From assembly GCA_964438715.1 (NCBI GenBank), contig CAYTLQ010000023.1, positions 1-32,581 of the forward strand: a stretch of 32,581 nt of DNA, given 5' to 3'. The notes under the pieces were generated by a model, which had not been told where the DNA came from, did no database searches, and saw nothing but the letters and a program-made list of their open reading frames with translations. Position numbers and translations under genes: made by a program. Shown one piece after another: positions 17,408-26,075 of this stretch. The DNA is from CAYTLQ01 sp964438715 (lineage in GTDB: Bacteria; Bacteroidota; Ignavibacteria; Ignavibacteriales; Ignavibacteriaceae). Numbering within the stretch: the stretch's first letter is position 1; every line of letters begins with the position of its first letter.

Positions 17408-17986
17408 TTATTGCTGACCAGCCCTGATACGGCTTAAGCTTACCTGAGAGGTGCCAATATATGAAGCTATATATTTTAGTGGGATACGGTTTGAAATTCC
17501 CGGATACCGTGCTTCAAGCTGATGATATCTTTCCGATGCACTCATAAACCTGATGCTTTCCATTCTAATTTGACCTTCTATAAAGCCAAATGTTGCTAGT
17601 TTTCGCCCTAATCGCTCCAATTCGTGATGTTTAGAGCATAACTGTTCGAAGTCCGAATAAGCCAGGGCATAGAGCAAGGAGTCCTCCAACACTTCAATTG
17701 CTTTATTAGATGGTTCACCGGTAAATAAACTTACAACACCACCAATAAATTGATTTTCCAGAGCAAAATAATCGGTCACATCCTCAGCATCTTTAATATA
17801 ATAGATTCGTGCCGCCCCTTTTTGAACAAAATAAAAATATCGTGCAACTTTGCCAATTTCAAGAAGTACTTCCCCTTTTAAGGCTGTTACACTGAAAATA
17901 ATATCAGCAAGTTCATTTGCAACATTATCACTTATAGGGCTGAATCGCCTGTAAGCTTCAATCATCGGATTAGTTTGAGGCTTCAT
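17408..17986 (-). CDS. Crp/Fnr-family transcriptional regulator
   Basis: 192 residues. An N-terminal cyclic-nucleotide-binding-like beta-roll (about 20-120, with KGEVLLEIGKVARYFYFVQKG) is followed by a dimer helix and a short C-terminal helix-turn-helix (IPLKYIASYIGTSQVSLSRIR, about 168-188). This compact form is widespread in Bacteroidota and often acts on a neighbouring gene or operon. The effector is unknown; I see no clear phosphate-binding RxS cassette of a true cAMP receptor. It lies just upstream of, and on the same strand as, the membrane protein-FAD monooxygenase pair, which are its likeliest targets. The leader is AT-rich with no Shine-Dalgarno sequence. Confidence 0.85.
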   Translation of the reverse strand: MKPQTNPMIEAYRRFSPISDNVANELADIIFSVTALKGEVLLEIGKVARYFYFVQKGAARIYYIKDAEDVTDYFALENQFIGGVVSLFTGEPSNKAIEVLEDSLLYALAYSDFEQLCSKHHELERLGRKLATFGFIEGQIRMESIRFMSASERYHQLEARYPGISNRIPLKYIASYIGTSQVSLSRIRAGQQ

Positions 17987-18426
17987 TTATTTTTTATGTT
18001 TTGTTGATAATTTAATTTCGTAAAAGAAAAGGGAAGATTCAATCGTGAATTTGCGAGATAATTATTCCGTAAAAATATTCTCATTTTGCTTTGCGTACTG
18101 ACTAACATAAACCGAAATTTTCTCCGGAAATACTTACTCATCGAATTTTTCTCAGAGGTTCAGTTATTTATTGTAAAAAAGGAAATTTATTCGTGGAGGA
18201 TTTAACTCCAATAAACTTTTGTTGAAACAGGTTCTAAAAGATTTTCATTTCAAATCCGTTATTATTGTAGTGAGATAAATGAGAAACATACAAAGTGTTA
18301 TAGGTTAGGATAATGGGTTTGTTTGAAAGATTTATACGGTAATTGTATAGTATTTGAAATTGATCTAATGGGGAAGAAACAGTTGGGGTAGTTTTTGGCT
18401 GACAATCAACTCGTTAACCTATAAAC

Positions 18427-18451
18427 TTCAAATTTGAATTGATTACCTTTG
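18427..18451 (+). promoter_or_regulatory. Palindrome next to a TAnnTTTG box upstream of pyrophosphatase
   Basis: TTCAAATTTGAA (18427-18438) is a perfect 12-bp palindrome ending 5 bp before TACCTTTG (18444-18451). This could be an operator beside a -7 element. No -33 element was seen, and the start codon is about 200 bp away. Confidence 0.25.
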
Positions 18452-18571
18452 AACTATTTCAATTAAAGATAAAGATATAGAATATTTATTATTGCATGAT
18501 GTTTATTCACAGTATTAACCAGCCCTTACCTCACTAAATCGTGATAAAGATAATTTTTAATACTAACGACC

Positions 18572-18590
18572 ACAGCGGCATTATCGCTGT
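18572..18590 (+). other. Small hairpin in the pyrophosphatase leader
   Basis: ACAGCG (18572-18577) pairs with CGCTGT (18585-18590), 7-nt loop, about 62 bp before the start codon. Its role is unknown. Confidence 0.35.
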
Positions 18591-18652
18591 AATTCCTGCT
18601 TAAGTATAATTACCGTATCTTTCATAAATGAAATAAACTTTTTCGGAGAGAT

Positions 18653-19204
18653 ATGAACTTTAATCCATGGCATCAGGTTCCGATTGGTGCAGAAACCCCT
18701 GATGTAGTTCAGGCAATAATTGAAATACCTCGTGGCTCAAAGGCAAAGTACGAGCTTGATAAAGAAACAGGACTTCTGCGTTTGGACAGAGTTCTGTACT
18801 CTTCAACCTACTATCCGCATAATTATGGATTCATCCCACAAACCCTGGGAGAGGACCATGACCCGCTGGATGTTTTGGTACTTTCGCAAATTGAAATACA
18901 GCCATTGTGTATAGTTCGTGCAAAGGTCATAGGCGTAATGCGAATGCTGGATAATAATGAAGCTGATGATAAGATTATTGCAGTTGCGGCTGACGATGTG
19001 AGTGTTAATCATCTTACTGATATAAATTCCCTACCGTCATATTTCCATAGCGAAATAAAACACTTTTTTGAGGAATATAAGCGTCTGGAAAATAAAACGG
19101 TACTTGTCGAAGATTTTCTCGGAGCGGAATTGGCAAAAAATATTATTATCACAGCTATTGAGGATTACGGAAAAATTTATAAACAAAGCATTACAGGGTA
19201 TTGA
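18653..19204 (+). CDS. ppa: Inorganic pyrophosphatase (family I, soluble)
   Basis: 183 residues, the usual size for the bacterial family I enzyme, which hydrolyses pyrophosphate to two phosphates with Mg2+ and so pulls biosynthetic reactions forward in the cytoplasm. The signature EDHDPLDVLV contains the three metal-binding aspartates D68, D70 and D73. Other family blocks are IEIPRGSKAKYELDKETG, YPHNYGFIPQT and EIKHFFEEYKRLENK. GGAGAG lies a few bases before the ATG. It has a long leader of its own and no obvious terminator behind it. The SPFH gene starts 161 bp later. Confidence 0.95.
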   Translation: MNFNPWHQVPIGAETPDVVQAIIEIPRGSKAKYELDKETGLLRLDRVLYSSTYYPHNYGFIPQTLGEDHDPLDVLVLSQIEIQPLCIVRAKVIGVMRMLDNNEADDKIIAVAADDVSVNHLTDINSLPSYFHSEIKHFFEEYKRLENKTVLVEDFLGAELAKNIIITAIEDYGKIYKQSITGY

Positions 19205-19365
19205 GTAAGTCCCCCAAAAACCGGATTAAATCAAAAAGAGAATCCTGATAACTTCAAAAGCTATTTGCGTGATTTAGGTCACATTGATAAAATACTTCGG
19301 AATGCACTTGCTTTTTTGCTATCATAATGATATCATTGTGATAGCATTTAAAACAGGAGTCAAAA
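19205..19365 (+). other. Intergenic region before the SPFH cassette
   Basis: 161 bp without a gene. It contains the 30-bp palindrome at 19317-19346, a preceding T-rich stretch, and the AGGAG ribosome site at about 19353. No terminator for the pyrophosphatase gene is evident. Confidence 0.5.
19317..19346. promoter_or_regulatory. 30-bp near-perfect palindrome, candidate operator of the SPFH cassette
   Basis: The two 15-bp halves (19317-19331 and 19332-19346) are reverse complements except at one position. The outer arms are TGCTATCA and TGATAGCA, and the core is ATGATATCAT. The same stretch also reads as two 11-bp direct repeats, TATCATAATGA (19320-19330) and TATCATTGTGA (19331-19341), about one helical turn apart. 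It ends 19 bp before the SPFH start codon and overlaps neither gene. There is no T-run after it on either strand, which argues against a terminator. The third gene of the cassette encodes a ribbon-helix-helix protein that could bind it. Confidence 0.6.
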
Positions 19366-20241
19366 ATGTCCACGATAAGTGAAAAAAAAGCCGTGAAAAC
19401 CAATGGCTTCGTAATGTTAATAGTTTTAATCTTACTAATAGTAGTAAACATCGCACTATTAAGGCACGGAATTCTAACCGAAGATACTACGGTGTTATGG
19501 TTCTTTTTTCCGCTATTGTTTCTCACTTTTGTATTAATGAGTGGTTTCACCGTTGTACAACCTAACGATTCACGAGTGATAGTTTTCTTTGGAGTTTATA
19601 AGGGTACGGTTCGTGAGCCCGGGTTCTGGTATGTTCTTCCTGTTACTTCAAAAATAAAAATTTCGTTAAGGATACATAATTTCAATAGTGATAAAATAAA
19701 AGTAAACGATTTGCATGGTAACCCAATAGAAATTGCGGCAGTTATTGTTTGGAAAGTAGTCGATTCTGCACGGGCGGCTTTTGATGTACAAAACTACGAG
19801 CAGTTTGTTGCAATTCAAAGCGAAACTGCTGTAAGAGGGTTGGCAACCGCATATCCGTACGATGCAACAGAGGAAGATAAAGCCTCATTGCGCGGAAATA
19901 CACAAGAGGTAAGTGAAGAGTTAAAAAATCAGGTGCAGATGCGACTTGAGATTGCAGGTGTAGAAGTTCTGGAGTCCCGAATCAGCCACCTGGCTTATGC
20001 TCCGGAAATTGCTCAGGCAATGTTGCGTCGTCAACAGGCGCAGGCAGTTATTGCGGCGAGACAGAAGATTGTCGAGGGAGCAGTTGGTATGGTTAATATG
20101 GCATTAAAAGCTCTCAGCGAACAGCACATTGTTGAACTTGATGAAGATAAAAAGGCAACTATGGTCAATAATCTTTTGGTAACTCTCGTTTCGGAGGCAC
20201 AGGCTCAGCCGGTAATTAACACAGGTACATTATATCAATAA
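19366..20241 (+). CDS. SPFH/stomatin-prohibitin domain membrane protein
   Basis: 291 residues. AGGAG lies 7 nt before the ATG. Two hydrophobic segments near the N-terminus (about 13-32 and 44-60) anchor it. An SPFH domain follows from about residue 60 (GFTVVQPNDSRVIVFFGVYKG, PGFWYVLP, AAVIVWKVVD) to about 235, and a helical Ala/Gln-rich stretch (AQAMLRRQQAQAVIAARQKIVEGAV) that in this family forms the coiled-coil rim of large ring or cage assemblies in the membrane. SPFH proteins organise membrane microdomains and associate with proteases or stress functions; the specific role here is unknown. Two genes follow at 9 and 21 bp spacing, the last a ribbon-helix-helix protein, so it is the head of an operon. 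A palindrome lies just upstream. Confidence 0.9.
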   Translation: MSTISEKKAVKTNGFVMLIVLILLIVVNIALLRHGILTEDTTVLWFFFPLLFLTFVLMSGFTVVQPNDSRVIVFFGVYKGTVREPGFWYVLPVTSKIKISLRIHNFNSDKIKVNDLHGNPIEIAAVIVWKVVDSARAAFDVQNYEQFVAIQSETAVRGLATAYPYDATEEDKASLRGNTQEVSEELKNQVQMRLEIAGVEVLESRISHLAYAPEIAQAMLRRQQAQAVIAARQKIVEGAVGMVNMALKALSEQHIVELDEDKKATMVNNLLVTLVSEAQAQPVINTGTLYQ

Positions 20242-20250
20242 AAAATTCGT

Positions 20251-20751
20251 ATGAATAACATCGTAAACCAGACACCGCTACTGGTAATGACTTCAGCATC
20301 AGCAATAAAACGCTTTTACCGGATTACTCATGGTGAAGAACAATATGCAGAGTTGGAATACCAGAAATGGTACAGCAATAAATGTATTTTACGAATGCAT
20401 TCGGGGGAGATATGGGAATTTATTCCTTTAGGAATTTTCGAAAATAAAATTGAAATACGCAATAACAAAGATAATTTTCCTCTGGCCATATTAAACAAAA
20501 ATTACTTCAGTAAATACAGTGTTCTGAACCTGCCGAAAGGAGAAAAACTTAATTTTCATTATAATGTTATGCGTAGTAAGCTGAGTATTGAATCCGAAAG
20601 TGGATCAGAGTTGGCGTTGGTGGAACATAAGGGGATATTCAAAAGCCGGTTTCTGGTGTACTGTGAAAAGGTAATAAAGGTATTCGGGAATTACCCGTGG
20701 ATATTGCCATTTGGGTGCTATTTTGTTTCACTACATCAACGGCATTCTTAA
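20251..20751 (+). CDS. Unknown protein, possibly a tubby/LURP-like beta-barrel, in the SPFH operon
   Basis: 166 residues, starting 9 bp after the SPFH gene with no clear ribosome site, so translational coupling is likely. The sequence is beta-rich with short strands (ELEYQKWYSNKCILRMHSGE, IWEFIPLGIFENKIEIRN, LSIESESGSELALVEHKG), which recalls tubby C-terminal-like or LURP-one barrels. That resemblance is my inference from strand pattern only. The end (YPWILPFGCYFVSLHQRHS) is moderately hydrophobic and could dip into the membrane. No catalytic motif seen. Its place between an SPFH protein and a DNA-binding protein suggests a membrane-associated helper. Confidence 0.7.
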   Translation: MNNIVNQTPLLVMTSASAIKRFYRITHGEEQYAELEYQKWYSNKCILRMHSGEIWEFIPLGIFENKIEIRNNKDNFPLAILNKNYFSKYSVLNLPKGEKLNFHYNVMRSKLSIESESGSELALVEHKGIFKSRFLVYCEKVIKVFGNYPWILPFGCYFVSLHQRHS

Positions 20752-20772
20752 GCTGTATTAGTTTAATGTTCA

Positions 20773-21003
20773 ATGGCTGAGAAAAAAAAGTTCTTACTGC
20801 GTATTGATGAATCGTTATATGCCGCCCTTGAAAAATGGGCGGCTCACGATTTGAGAAGTATAAATGCACAAATAGAATTCTTACTTAAAGATGCTCTGCG
20901 TCGTTCCGGAAGACTTCCTGTAACAATAAAGAAAACGAATGCCGACATTAACGCAGAAAATTATAAGGGAAACGAAAACAGTGATTCAGGAAAACCGGAG
21001 TAA
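20773..21003 (+). CDS. Arc-like ribbon-helix-helix DNA-binding protein
   Basis: 76 residues. The N-terminal strand KKKFLLRIDESLYAALEKWAAHDLRSINAQIEFLLKDALRRSGR fits the Arc/MetJ ribbon-helix-helix fold: a basic strand, helix A, a short turn (RSINAQ) and helix B. The last 27 residues are polar and probably disordered. Such small regulators dimerise, insert a beta-ribbon into the major groove and often repress their own operon. It is the third gene of the SPFH cassette, 21 bp after the preceding gene. Similar small proteins are, from memory, often found next to SPFH genes. Confidence 0.85.
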   Translation: MAEKKKFLLRIDESLYAALEKWAAHDLRSINAQIEFLLKDALRRSGRLPVTIKKTNADINAENYKGNENSDSGKPE

Positions 21004-21159
21004 TTAATCAGAAATATTTTGAAGACTTACTTCCCTTTATTCTTTCAGGTTCTTTGTAAAAAATGGAGGCTGTTTAATTTTCATAAGTACCTTACAATAT
21101 TATCACTTTTGTTTTTCCGGTAATTTCTTATTTTTTAGCAACTAAAAATAAGGTTAATT

Positions 21160-22977
21160 GTGATAAACAAATTCGGGAAAAAACTTTCTCTTTTTCTTCC
21201 TTTTTTCTTTTTGCTATTTGGGATTCAGTGTACAGAGGAGAGGAGAAATCTTCAGTCAGAAACAACAATAGATAAAAATAAACTCTCAGGGGAACTAAAA
21301 ACACTTCTGGAATTAAATGAAAAGGGTTTCCTTGATTCAGTAACCATAATTTATTACGATAGTCTGAAATCACTTTATAATTCCACCAATTACAATCCAT
21401 TTTGGATCGGAGCATACGAAAAAACTGACTCGGTGAGGAAGCTGAAGGATTATTTTGGTAATGCTTACAGGCATGGAATTAATCCTGAACGATATAATTA
21501 CCGATACATCGATAGCTTATTTTCAAACTACTTAATAACCGGAGAAAGCTCAGTACAAAACAATTATACAGCTCTTGCAATGCTTGAAATTAAGCTTTCG
21601 TTAACCTTTCTGGCGTATCAGCATGATATTATTTATGGAGTAGTAGATCCATACAGTCTTGATCCGGAGAATTACAGCATTCATCGGAAAAATAAGAACA
21701 TCAATGTATTTGAAAACCTGTTATCGGAAAACAGACTAGCAACAATGGAGGCTGTTCAACCGGTAAGTAAACGCTATCGGCAATTACAGGAAGCGCTTTT
21801 ACGATACTGGGATTTTGCCGAAACTGCAAAATGGGAAAAGGTGCCACATATATCCGGTAAGATAAAGAAGGGTGATAAAACCAGTGTTCTTATTCCAATT
21901 ATACAAAACCTTAAGACACTTCAACTTCTTCCTGAAAATTATACATACACTGATATTCCCGAATACGATTCGGTATTACAAGAGTCTATAAAAATATTTC
22001 AATCGTCACTTGGTATTACCGCTGATGGTGAAATTGGCAGTGGAACAATTGAACAACTAAATATATCTCCAAAACAACGCGTACAGCAAATTCAGATTAA
22101 TCTTGAAAGATTCCGTTGGACGAGTTATACTGATAGCAGTAGATACATTTTAGTTAATATACCAGACTTTCATTTATACGCAATTGAAAATGATAGTGTG
22201 GTAAGTAAAATAAAAGTCTGCGTTGGAATGAAGCGGGAGAGGGATTACAACAGGAAATGGGAACGGTATAAAAAAACATTAAAATGGTCACATAAGCCAA
22301 AAAATTTTGAAACGCCTCAGGTTTCAAGTTATATCTATGCAATTATTACAAATCCCAAATGGTCAGTTCCGCCAAGTATTGCAAAAGATGAAACCTTGGC
22401 TGAAATATTAAAAGATTCAACATATCTTAAACGACTGGGATTTAAAGTTTATAAAGATGGTGAAGTTGTTGATTACACTACTGTCAACTGGAAGGATTAC
22501 ACTCCATCGAATTTGCCATACAACTTTGTTCAGGACCCGGGAGGAGCAAATGCGCTCGGTAAGATAAAATTTATGTTTCAAAATAAATATGCAATTTACC
22601 TTCACGATACTCCAACCCGACCTCCTTTTAATACAGAAGTAAGAGCAGTCAGCCATGGATGTGTGCGGGTCGAAAAGCCGTTGCAATTAGCTGAATTTAT
22701 ACTTCGTAAGGACTCTCGGCTAACAGCAGATGACATTCGGATGGAAATAGGAATTAAGCCTTTAGACAGCACCCGAACAGAAGAATTTCATAAAAAGTAT
22801 AGACGCAAACCCGTAACCAAAGAAAATTATCTTCAGAATCCCTTGCCCGTGTATGTGGATTATTTTACTGCCTGGGTTAATGAAAAAGGAGAACTGCAAT
22901 TGCGGGCAGATGTTTATGAGAAGGATAAAATATTGGCAGAAGCATTTTACAAGGAAAACTATCCAAAATCGGAGTAG
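21160..22977 (+). CDS. L,D-transpeptidase of the YcbB (LdtD) type, lipoprotein
   Basis: 605 residues from a GTG start at 21160, with AAGG about 6 nt upstream. The N-terminus is a lipoprotein signal (FLPFFFLLFGIQC). An alpha-helical scaffold domain (about 40-255) is followed by a peptidoglycan-binding repeat (SVLQESIKIFQSSLGITADG, about 265-305) and a YkuD catalytic domain (about 320-535) holding the SHGCVR motif, with H499 and the nucleophile C501. These enzymes form 3-3 crosslinks in peptidoglycan, or attach proteins to it, in the periplasm. The C-terminal 70 residues (PVYVDYFTAWVNEKGELQLRADVY) match the usual tail of this family. It has its own upstream gap of 156 bp and no partner gene. 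Confidence 0.92.
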   Translation: MINKFGKKLSLFLPFFFLLFGIQCTEERRNLQSETTIDKNKLSGELKTLLELNEKGFLDSVTIIYYDSLKSLYNSTNYNPFWIGAYEKTDSVRKLKDYFGNAYRHGINPERYNYRYIDSLFSNYLITGESSVQNNYTALAMLEIKLSLTFLAYQHDIIYGVVDPYSLDPENYSIHRKNKNINVFENLLSENRLATMEAVQPVSKRYRQLQEALLRYWDFAETAKWEKVPHISGKIKKGDKTSVLIPIIQNLKTLQLLPENYTYTDIPEYDSVLQESIKIFQSSLGITADGEIGSGTIEQLNISPKQRVQQIQINLERFRWTSYTDSSRYILVNIPDFHLYAIENDSVVSKIKVCVGMKRERDYNRKWERYKKTLKWSHKPKNFETPQVSSYIYAIITNPKWSVPPSIAKDETLAEILKDSTYLKRLGFKVYKDGEVVDYTTVNWKDYTPSNLPYNFVQDPGGANALGKIKFMFQNKYAIYLHDTPTRPPFNTEVRAVSHGCVRVEKPLQLAEFILRKDSRLTADDIRMEIGIKPLDSTRTEEFHKKYRRKPVTKENYLQNPLPVYVDYFTAWVNEKGELQLRADVYEKDKILAEAFYKENYPKSE

Positions 22978-23053
22978 ATACTCCTGAAAATATTTTACTG
23001 CTCATTCAACATATCTTCCCGGTAACATATTTATACAAAGTCTAAATATAGAT

Positions 23054-23083
23054 TGCTAAATTTTAATTAGCATTCTTATCAAT
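23054..23083 (+). terminator. Weak terminator-like hairpin after the L,D-transpeptidase
   Basis: TGCTAA (23054-23059) pairs with TTAGCA (23067-23072) across a 7-nt AT loop and is followed by a T-rich stretch interrupted by other bases. The stem is short. Confidence 0.35.
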
Positions 23084-23139
23084 TCTTTTTTATTTTCCGT
23101 TTATTATCTTGCAATGTTGCCAATCAAAGGATAAGTAGT

Positions 23140-26073
23140 ATGAAAACTACAAAGAAGCATAATTCACCAAGGAAGGTTGATGATCTTTTTGTAATTGGCA
23201 TAGGAGCCTCTGCAGGCGGATTAGAAGCAATTCAGGAATTTCTTGCCCACTTCCCGAAAAATTTATATAACACTACAATAATTATTGCCCAGCATTTAAG
23301 CCCATCATATAAAAGTATGTTGGTTCAGCTTCTAGGCCGTTCAACCGACCGTAAGGTTACGGAGATAAAGGATGGCATGCCGTTAGAACCAAATTTTGTT
23401 TATATAACTCCCCCTGATAACGAAGTAACGCTGGCAAAAAATAAAATCTTACTTATTAAATCTCCTGTTGCCGCAGGGCCTAAACCTAGTATCGACTCCT
23501 TTTTTAATTCACTTGCCAAAGAGAAGAAAAATAAAGCGATCGGAATAATATTATCGGGCACAGGTAGTGATGGAGCAAATGGAATCCGCGCATTAAAAAA
23601 AGCAGGTTCACTTACAATAGCTCAGGAACCTCAAACAGCGAAATATGACGGGATGCCGTTAGCCGCTATACGAACTGAACATGTTGATCTTGTGCTTTCA
23701 CCCGATAAGATGGGTGAAGAAATTATGGAATATGTAAAAAATCCTGCCGGATTATTAGGGGAAAGAGATGTAGCAAACGGCTATACAGACGAAGTATCGG
23801 AAATTCTAAATCTTCTTTCAAAAAGAACACAAACCGATTTCACCCGGTATAAACAATCCACTATCATGCGCAGACTTGAGAAGCGTCTTACAGCAGTAAA
23901 AACTATTTCATTAAAAGAATATATTAATTATATTAAGTCTCATCCGCAGGAGTTGGATAATTTATTTCAAACGGTTCTTATTGGTGTGACAGAGTTCTTC
24001 CGTGACAAAGAGGCATTTAATGAAATAGAAAAATTACTTGATAATATTCTTAAAGCTAAAGCGGCACGCGAACCAATTCGTATGTGGATTGCCGGATGTG
24101 CAACCGGTGAAGAAGCCTACTCATTTGGTATTCTCGTATCAAAAATACTAGGTTCTGAGATTTCAGAACATCCGGTACAAATTTTTGCAACGGATATTGA
24201 TGAAAAAGCGCTTGAACATGCTCGTAAAGGAATTTATCCAAAAGAAGCTGTTGCTAACCTACCTCAACAAATTATTAACCGATATTTCATAAGAACAAAA
24301 CATGGAGGATATGAAATATCGAAGACAATTCGCAGTATGATCTTTTTTTCGAGACACGATGCAACCAGTAATCCTCCCTTCCTCAAATTAGATCTTATTA
24401 GTTGTAGAAATGTTCTGATTTATTTTAATCTCGAATTACAAAGACATCTGATATCACTCTTTCATTACGCTCTAAACCCCGATGGTATTCTGTTCCTGGG
24501 TAAATCAGAAACAGTGGGACATTATTCCGATTTATTTTCCACTGAGAACGGAACATATAAAATATTCAAGAGAAACGCCGGAGTAAATTTCAGAAATCTG
24601 AACCTTGCGTATCTGCAACCTTCTCGTTCTTTAATATCCGAGACTTCTACCATAAGGGAGAAAAATAAATTCACGATAAACGAGATGATAAAAGAAACGC
24701 TCTTTAAAACATACGATCATCCGTTTGTTGTAGTGAATAATACCATGGATGTACAGGAAATATACGGAGATGTTCGACTATTCATGAGTCTTCAGGAAGG
24801 GGTGATGAATGCGAATATTATGAAAATGATAAACAAAGATTTAAACATTGAATTGCATTCGTTATTAAGTAAAGCAATAAAGGAAAGGATGCTGGTTCGT
24901 GGAAGAATAAAAAAGTTTGAGTTTTTTGAAAAAACGCACTTTGTGCGAATTATCGTTAAACCGCTGATCTACTCTCAACTGAGCAGTGATCTTTATATTG
25001 TGATTTTTGAGATGCTCAACGAAGAGGATAATGCTGTTCTTTTGTCGGGTATTAATACAGAAACACCAGATCCGCGGATTTCAGAATTAGAGAAAGAGCT
25101 TTCTGCTACAAGGGAACATTTGCAAACTTATGTGGAGGAACTGGAAACCAGCAATGAGGAACTGCAATCATTAAACGAAGAACTTCAGGCAACGAATGAA
25201 GAATTACAGTCATCGAATGAGGAACTTGAAACCAGTAATGAAGAACTGCAATCGACAAATGAAGAATTACATTCTGCTTATTCGGAACTGAAGCAATTAA
25301 ATTCTATGATTTTGCAGAAAGATGAGGCCTTAAAAACTACCGATGCATATTTGCAAACTCTCGTAAATAATGTTCCGGATGGATTAATTCTTATAAGTGC
25401 AGAATCAAAAATTCAAATATATAATTTAACTGCTTACCGGCTGTTGAAAAATCTTTTTAATACCGGAGTTCGGGAAGGTGAACCAATTTATAATTATATA
25501 TCAGGTAATTTAGCAGAAGAGATTCGAAACAAAATTCACCTTGCATTAAAAGGCAAATCTATTGAGGGGCAACATGTTAGTGTTAGAAACCGCAAAAAAG
25601 AAGAATATCATTTACTGCTAAGTTTTATACCGGTAAAACAATCCAAAGGAGAAGTAAAAAGCATATTATTAATTTTAAAGGATATTACTCAATCTGAATT
25701 ACAGTCGGTAAAAATGAAGATACAGGAAAAGTTATTTTCAAGTGTCTTTAAATTAGTACCTTTTGGTATTTGTATAACGGACAGTAAGGGATACTTCGTT
25801 GATTTTAATGATAAGTATTGTAAAATATATGGATATAAACGCAATGAACTGTTAGGAAAACATTTTACAATTGTAGTTAAACCAAACCAAAGGAAGGAAG
25901 CTCGTAAACTACATGATGATTTTATTTCATCAGGAAAAGAACCTCCCGCGGTATGGGAAGTAGTCAGAAAAGATAAGAAGAAAATAAAAATCAGTGTTGA
26001 AGCAGTGCTTATGCAGGAGGAGGGAAATAAATTTAAAGTTACATTAATTAAACTACTAGATAAGATAAATTAA
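23140..26073 (+). CDS. CheB-CheR fusion with coiled coil and two PAS domains
   Basis: 977 residues; AAGGAT lies before the ATG. Residues about 15-200 form a CheB methylesterase domain with the expected catalytic triad: Ser24 (GASAGG), His52 (AQHLSP) and Asp144 (GTGSDGANG). There is no receiver domain before it. Residues about 215-490 form a CheR methyltransferase with its N-terminal helical part (QSTIMRRLEKR), SAM-binding GCATGEEAYS (about 318), TDIDEKALE and ISCRNVLIYFN. A long coiled coil of near-identical NEELQ-type heptads (about 660-715) links to two PAS domains (about 735-850 and 860-977). The protein has no kinase core. It lies 2 bp before a PAS histidine kinase gene, and the two read as a split version of CheB-CheR-PAS-kinase fusions. 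It should methylate and demethylate, or otherwise sense, unknown partners in the cytoplasm. Confidence 0.93.
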   Translation: MKTTKKHNSPRKVDDLFVIGIGASAGGLEAIQEFLAHFPKNLYNTTIIIAQHLSPSYKSMLVQLLGRSTDRKVTEIKDGMPLEPNFVYITPPDNEVTLAKNKILLIKSPVAAGPKPSIDSFFNSLAKEKKNKAIGIILSGTGSDGANGIRALKKAGSLTIAQEPQTAKYDGMPLAAIRTEHVDLVLSPDKMGEEIMEYVKNPAGLLGERDVANGYTDEVSEILNLLSKRTQTDFTRYKQSTIMRRLEKRLTAVKTISLKEYINYIKSHPQELDNLFQTVLIGVTEFFRDKEAFNEIEKLLDNILKAKAAREPIRMWIAGCATGEEAYSFGILVSKILGSEISEHPVQIFATDIDEKALEHARKGIYPKEAVANLPQQIINRYFIRTKHGGYEISKTIRSMIFFSRHDATSNPPFLKLDLISCRNVLIYFNLELQRHLISLFHYALNPDGILFLGKSETVGHYSDLFSTENGTYKIFKRNAGVNFRNLNLAYLQPSRSLISETSTIREKNKFTINEMIKETLFKTYDHPFVVVNNTMDVQEIYGDVRLFMSLQEGVMNANIMKMINKDLNIELHSLLSKAIKERMLVRGRIKKFEFFEKTHFVRIIVKPLIYSQLSSDLYIVIFEMLNEEDNAVLLSGINTETPDPRISELEKELSATREHLQTYVEELETSNEELQSLNEELQATNEELQSSNEELETSNEELQSTNEELHSAYSELKQLNSMILQKDEALKTTDAYLQTLVNNVPDGLILISAESKIQIYNLTAYRLLKNLFNTGVREGEPIYNYISGNLAEEIRNKIHLALKGKSIEGQHVSVRNRKKEEYHLLLSFIPVKQSKGEVKSILLILKDITQSELQSVKMKIQEKLFSSVFKLVPFGICITDSKGYFVDFNDKYCKIYGYKRNELLGKHFTIVVKPNQRKEARKLHDDFISSGKEPPAVWEVVRKDKKKIKISVEAVLMQEEGNKFKVTLIKLLDKIN
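25126..25290 (+). repeat. Heptad-repeat coiled coil inside the CheB-CheR protein
   Basis: Six consecutive heptads of the form EEL-x-(S/T)-x-N (ELETSNE, ELQSLNE, ELQATNE, ELQSSNE, ELETSNE, ELQSTNE) give a regular coiled coil and visible near-tandem repetition in the DNA. It probably transmits signals between the CheR and PAS parts, or dimerises the protein. Confidence 0.8.
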
Positions 26074-26075
26074 TT

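Larger units (their letters stand above)
17987..18652. other. Noncoding 666-bp divergent intergenic region
   Basis: It separates the Crp-type regulator (minus) from pyrophosphatase (plus) and has no credible gene in any frame. It contains a 12-bp perfect palindrome TTCAAATTTGAA (18427-18438), a TACCTTTG box (18444-18451) that fits the Bacteroidota -7 consensus, and a small hairpin (18572-18590) near the pyrophosphatase start. A small RNA cannot be excluded. Nothing else recognised. Confidence 0.55.

Noticed and set aside
19317..19346. The 30-bp palindrome as a terminator of the pyrophosphatase gene
   Set aside because: No T-run follows the stem on either strand; its position next to the SPFH start favours a regulatory site.
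25126..25290. Tandem DNA repeat as a possible CRISPR or satellite
   Set aside because: The repetition comes from coiled-coil heptads in a good reading frame; units are 21 bp with no spacers.
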